Origin: an uncultured Spirochaetia bacterium
GTDB lineage: Bacteria; Spirochaetota; CALGPD01
Assembly: GCA_937960625.1 (NCBI GenBank)
Contig: CALGPD010000146.1
Location: 1 to 8,486 of the forward strand
Length of the DNA: 8,486 nt
Reading direction: 5' to 3'
In this document: in pieces, positions 6,391 to 8,486 of the stretch
Numbering within the stretch: position 1 is the first letter of the stretch
How the letters are laid out: the number at the start of each line of letters is the position of its first letter
Made by a program: the position numbers and the translations under genes
The notes under the pieces: generated by a model
What the model was told of the DNA's origin: nothing
What the model saw: only the letters and a program-made list of their open reading frames with translations
Databases searched by the model: none

Positions 6391-6912
6391 CTAAAATTCT
6401 TCAATATTTTGACTTAACTCATCAAATTGTTTTATCTCCTGTTGGGAAAAAACTTTTTCAATATCGATAATTATTATCATTTTTCCATCAAGGGTAACAA
6501 CGCCCTGAACATAATTATTATCTATCATAGTTGAAAAGTTCACTGATTGTTTAACATCCTTTTGTGAAATTCTTATTACTTTGGAAACTTTATCAACAAT
6601 CATTCCAACCTTTTTATCTTCAACCTTTACAACTATAGTACGTTTTAATTTTTTCTCCTCTATTTGTTTTTCTTCTAAACGCTGCCTTAAATCTACAACG
6701 GGAATAACTTCCCCGCGTAGATTTATTATGCCTTTTAGGAAATCCGGAGCTTTCGGGAGCTTTTGAATTTCTTCTATTCTAATAACCTCTAAAACCTTTT
6801 CAATGCCTAATGCATAATCATCGCTGCCTATTGAAAAACTTATTATTTGCATTGTATCATTCCCGGATACGCTGTTTTCATAAGAATTCATAACACTTTG
6901 ATTTAAACTCAT
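6391..6912 (-). CDS. cheW: CheW chemotaxis coupling protein
   Basis: Encodes 173 residues, one CheW/SH3-like domain at about 20-158. The family signature GIINLRGEVIPVVDLR occupies 61-76, including N64-L65-R66-G67 and D74-L75-R76. A second conserved stretch, VQGVVTLDGKMIIIIDIEKV, lies at 135-154. No receiver follows, so it is CheW and not CheV, and there is no kinase domain. CheW bridges methyl-accepting receptors and the kinase CheA in membrane arrays, acting in the cytoplasm. The tails are a little longer than usual: about 19 residues before the domain and a Glu-rich end (ELSQNIEEF). The start overlaps the receptor stop in an ATGA (6909-6912), with AGGGGG (6917-6922) as ribosome site inside the receptor gene, which predicts translational coupling. 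The next gene is 170 nt away behind a separate promoter. Confidence 0.97.
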   Translation of the reverse strand: MSLNQSVMNSYENSVSGNDTMQIISFSIGSDDYALGIEKVLEVIRIEEIQKLPKAPDFLKGIINLRGEVIPVVDLRQRLEEKQIEEKKLKRTIVVKVEDKKVGMIVDKVSKVIRISQKDVKQSVNFSTMIDNNYVQGVVTLDGKMIIIIDIEKVFSQQEIKQFDELSQNIEEF

Positions 6913-8486
6913 GCAACCCCCTGAGTTGTTTTCACAGTAACTTGATTGGTTTTATTTCCATCATTCTTGCTTATCTGCACAGGAGCTTCAAGTTTCTTAT
7001 GCCCGTTTGAACTGATTTTAAAAGCCTCAATCATTGTTTTAATACTTTCTGCTTGAGACTGCAATTCTTCTGTGGAAGCTGCCATTTCTTCTGCTGACGC
7101 ACTTGTACTTTGAGTAATATCATTGATTTCCTCAACAGCTTTTTGAACCTGTTCAGAACCCTCCTTCTGCTGTTCTATGGCTTTTGTTATTTGTTCTATT
7201 AATTCAGAGTTACTACCAATTCCCATAATAATTTCATTGAAAGCATCGCCGGCTTTTTTAACGATTTCAGAGCCCTGATTTATATCCTTGATACTTTTCT
7301 TAATTAGTGTTTCAATCTCCTTTGCGTTTTCAGTACTTTTATCAGCGAGTTTAGAAATCTCATCAGCTACAACGGCAAAACCACGTCCATGTTCACCTGC
7401 TCTTGCTGCTTCTATAGCTGCATTTAACGCGAGTAAATTAGTCTGATCGGAAATGTCATTAATAACACTTAGAATATCAGAAATTCGAACTGAACTTTCA
7501 TTAATCTTATCCATACTCGTTACAGCACCATCAACGAGTTCCGCACTTTCTTTTGATGTGCCTAACAAATTATTAGACTTATTATTTATTTCATCTGCAT
7601 TCGTAGCTACTTGTGTGATTGATGAACCTAATTCTTCTATAGAGGCAGAAGTTTCCTCAACACTAGCCGCTTGATTTTGAGCGCCTGATGCAAGGGACTG
7701 AGCTGAAGCAGAAATCTCTTCAGAACTCGCTGCCATATTATTTGCAACGTCATTAAGTTCAGTAATTATTAAAACTAAATTCTTTTTCATATCAATTAAA
7801 GCACCTGCCAACGTTCCAATTTCATCACCGCGCTTTAAAATCGTTTCGTTAATCGTTGCCGTAAGGTCTTTTCCAGAAATCTTATTAGCAAAATTTACAC
7901 CTTCGATTAACGGTTTACTTATTGAACGCGTTAAATATATACCTAAAAATAATGAAATTAAAAATCCTATAGATAAAACGACTATCATAATTACCGAAGT
8001 TGAGTTTGCAACTTGATGATTTTCAATAGATATATTACGGGCATCTTCTATTTTAATATTCATTAAATCATCTAAGGCCTTTTGTTCCATCTTAGCGTGT
8101 TTACTGCCAATTCCCGTTGCAACTGCCTTGGCCTCTGCTTTTTTGCCTTGTTCAATAAAAGATACAAACTGTTTTAAATCCTTATGATACAATGCTCTTG
8201 CTTTTTGCAACTCTGCAAATTTATCCTTTATTCTTCTGGAAACCAGAAGCTTTTCAAATTTCTTTAAATATTTTTTTAACTCAACAAGGTGTACTTTAAA
8301 TATCCTATGTTCACGCTTTTTAATTTCTTCATTAGTTTCTGCAGATAATAAAGCGTACATATTTACCCGAATCCGGTGAAAACGCTCAACTACATGCGCG
8401 ATATATTGCAGAGGTAAGGTCATTTTTTGATAAAGCATTTGATCTCTCTCATCAATTTTTCTCATATTCATAATGCCGTATAAGCC
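6909..8486 (-). CDS. Methyl-accepting chemotaxis protein, 4-helix-bundle sensor, N-terminus cut by the window edge
   Basis: The frame stays open to the last base: GLYGI precedes the internal Met at 8471, so that Met is not a reliable start and the first membrane helix lies outside. Numbering from it, 1-158 is a helical periplasmic domain of the 4HB_MCP type, 160-180 a transmembrane helix (IMIVVLSIGFLISLFLGIYL), about 181-233 a HAMP linker and 240-485 the coiled-coil signalling domain. The tip (341-372) reads SDQTNLLALNAAIEAARAGE then HGRGFAVVADE, the CheA/CheW contact site. Likely methylation glutamates are E273, E280 and E462. Their distances from the tip E360 (87 and 102 residues for E273 and E462) equal those recalled for E. 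coli Tsr, suggesting no heptad gain or loss. There is no NWETF-like CheR-tethering tail; the chain ends in a polar tail, TTQGVA. It overlaps cheW by 4 bp, so they form one transcript. The ligand is unknown. Confidence 0.96.
   Translation of the reverse strand, partial: GLYGIMNMRKIDERDQMLYQKMTLPLQYIAHVVERFHRIRVNMYALLSAETNEEIKKREHRIFKVHLVELKKYLKKFEKLLVSRRIKDKFAELQKARALYHKDLKQFVSFIEQGKKAEAKAVATGIGSKHAKMEQKALDDLMNIKIEDARNISIENHQVANSTSVIMIVVLSIGFLISLFLGIYLTRSISKPLIEGVNFANKISGKDLTATINETILKRGDEIGTLAGALIDMKKNLVLIITELNDVANNMAASSEEISASAQSLASGAQNQAASVEETSASIEELGSSITQVATNADEINNKSNNLLGTSKESAELVDGAVTSMDKINESSVRISDILSVINDISDQTNLLALNAAIEAARAGEHGRGFAVVADEISKLADKSTENAKEIETLIKKSIKDINQGSEIVKKAGDAFNEIIMGIGSNSELIEQITKAIEQQKEGSEQVQKAVEEINDITQSTSASAEEMAASTEELQSQAESIKTMIEAFKISSNGHKKLEAPVQISKNDGNKTNQVTVKTTQGVA
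6917..6922 (-). promoter_or_regulatory. Ribosome binding site for cheW inside the receptor gene
   Basis: AGGGGG on the minus strand lies 4 nt before the cheW ATG (6910-6912), which itself overlaps the receptor stop TGA (6909-6911). This fixes the cheW start and supports translational coupling of receptor and adaptor. Confidence 0.65.

Noticed and set aside
6391..6912. CheV (CheW-receiver fusion) as an alternative for the coupling protein
   Set aside because: The protein ends about 15 residues after the CheW domain, and the next receiver is a separate gene 170 nt away with its own promoter and ribosome site.

Overview
The window comes from an AT-rich (about one third G+C by eye) diderm bacterium that is capable of chemosensory signalling. 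It encodes three secreted proteins with the alternating pattern of outer-membrane beta-barrels, so an outer membrane is implied, and a chemotaxis receptor/CheW pair. The receptor signalling tip and the OMP style would suit a spirochaete or another low-GC environmental diderm, but nothing here fixes the phylum and I hold that guess loosely.

Left part (1-3095). A 132-bp element with complementary ends (31-162) lies downstream of two minus-strand genes for related beta-barrel proteins (202-873 and 1004-1720). Their shared motifs mark them as an old tandem duplication. They look separately transcribed: a strong intrinsic terminator (951-986) ends the upstream gene, and a perfect -10 box (900-905) follows for the downstream one. 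A 637-bp AT-rich non-coding stretch (1721-2357) then separates the 1004-1720 gene from a divergent third beta-barrel gene (2358-3095, plus strand). That stretch holds a GC-rich hairpin that should sit at the very 5' end of the 1004-1720 mRNA.

Right part (3098-8486, all minus strand). In transcription order it reads: a methyl-accepting chemotaxis protein cut by the window edge; cheW, overlapping it by 4 bp; a 170-nt gap with a near-consensus sigma70-type promoter and an odd start-stop leader; a single-domain response regulator; and, 3 nt later, a 903-residue soluble hybrid histidine kinase (REC-PAS-PAS-PAS-HisKA-HATPase-REC). The kinase gene ends 2 bp from the end of the convergent OMP gene.

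How they may work together: the receptor and CheW form the front end of a chemosensory array, but no cheA, cheR, cheB or cheY-phosphatase gene is visible, so the array kinase must be elsewhere. The response regulator and hybrid kinase form a second unit with its own promoter. Of the three receiver domains here, only the stand-alone one has a fully canonical active site, so it is the most likely phosphoryl target of the hybrid kinase. I see no clear new defence or mobile system. The most unusual items are the start-stop leader before the response regulator, the altered N-terminal receiver of the kinase, the 5'-terminal mRNA hairpin and the 132-bp inverted-repeat element.
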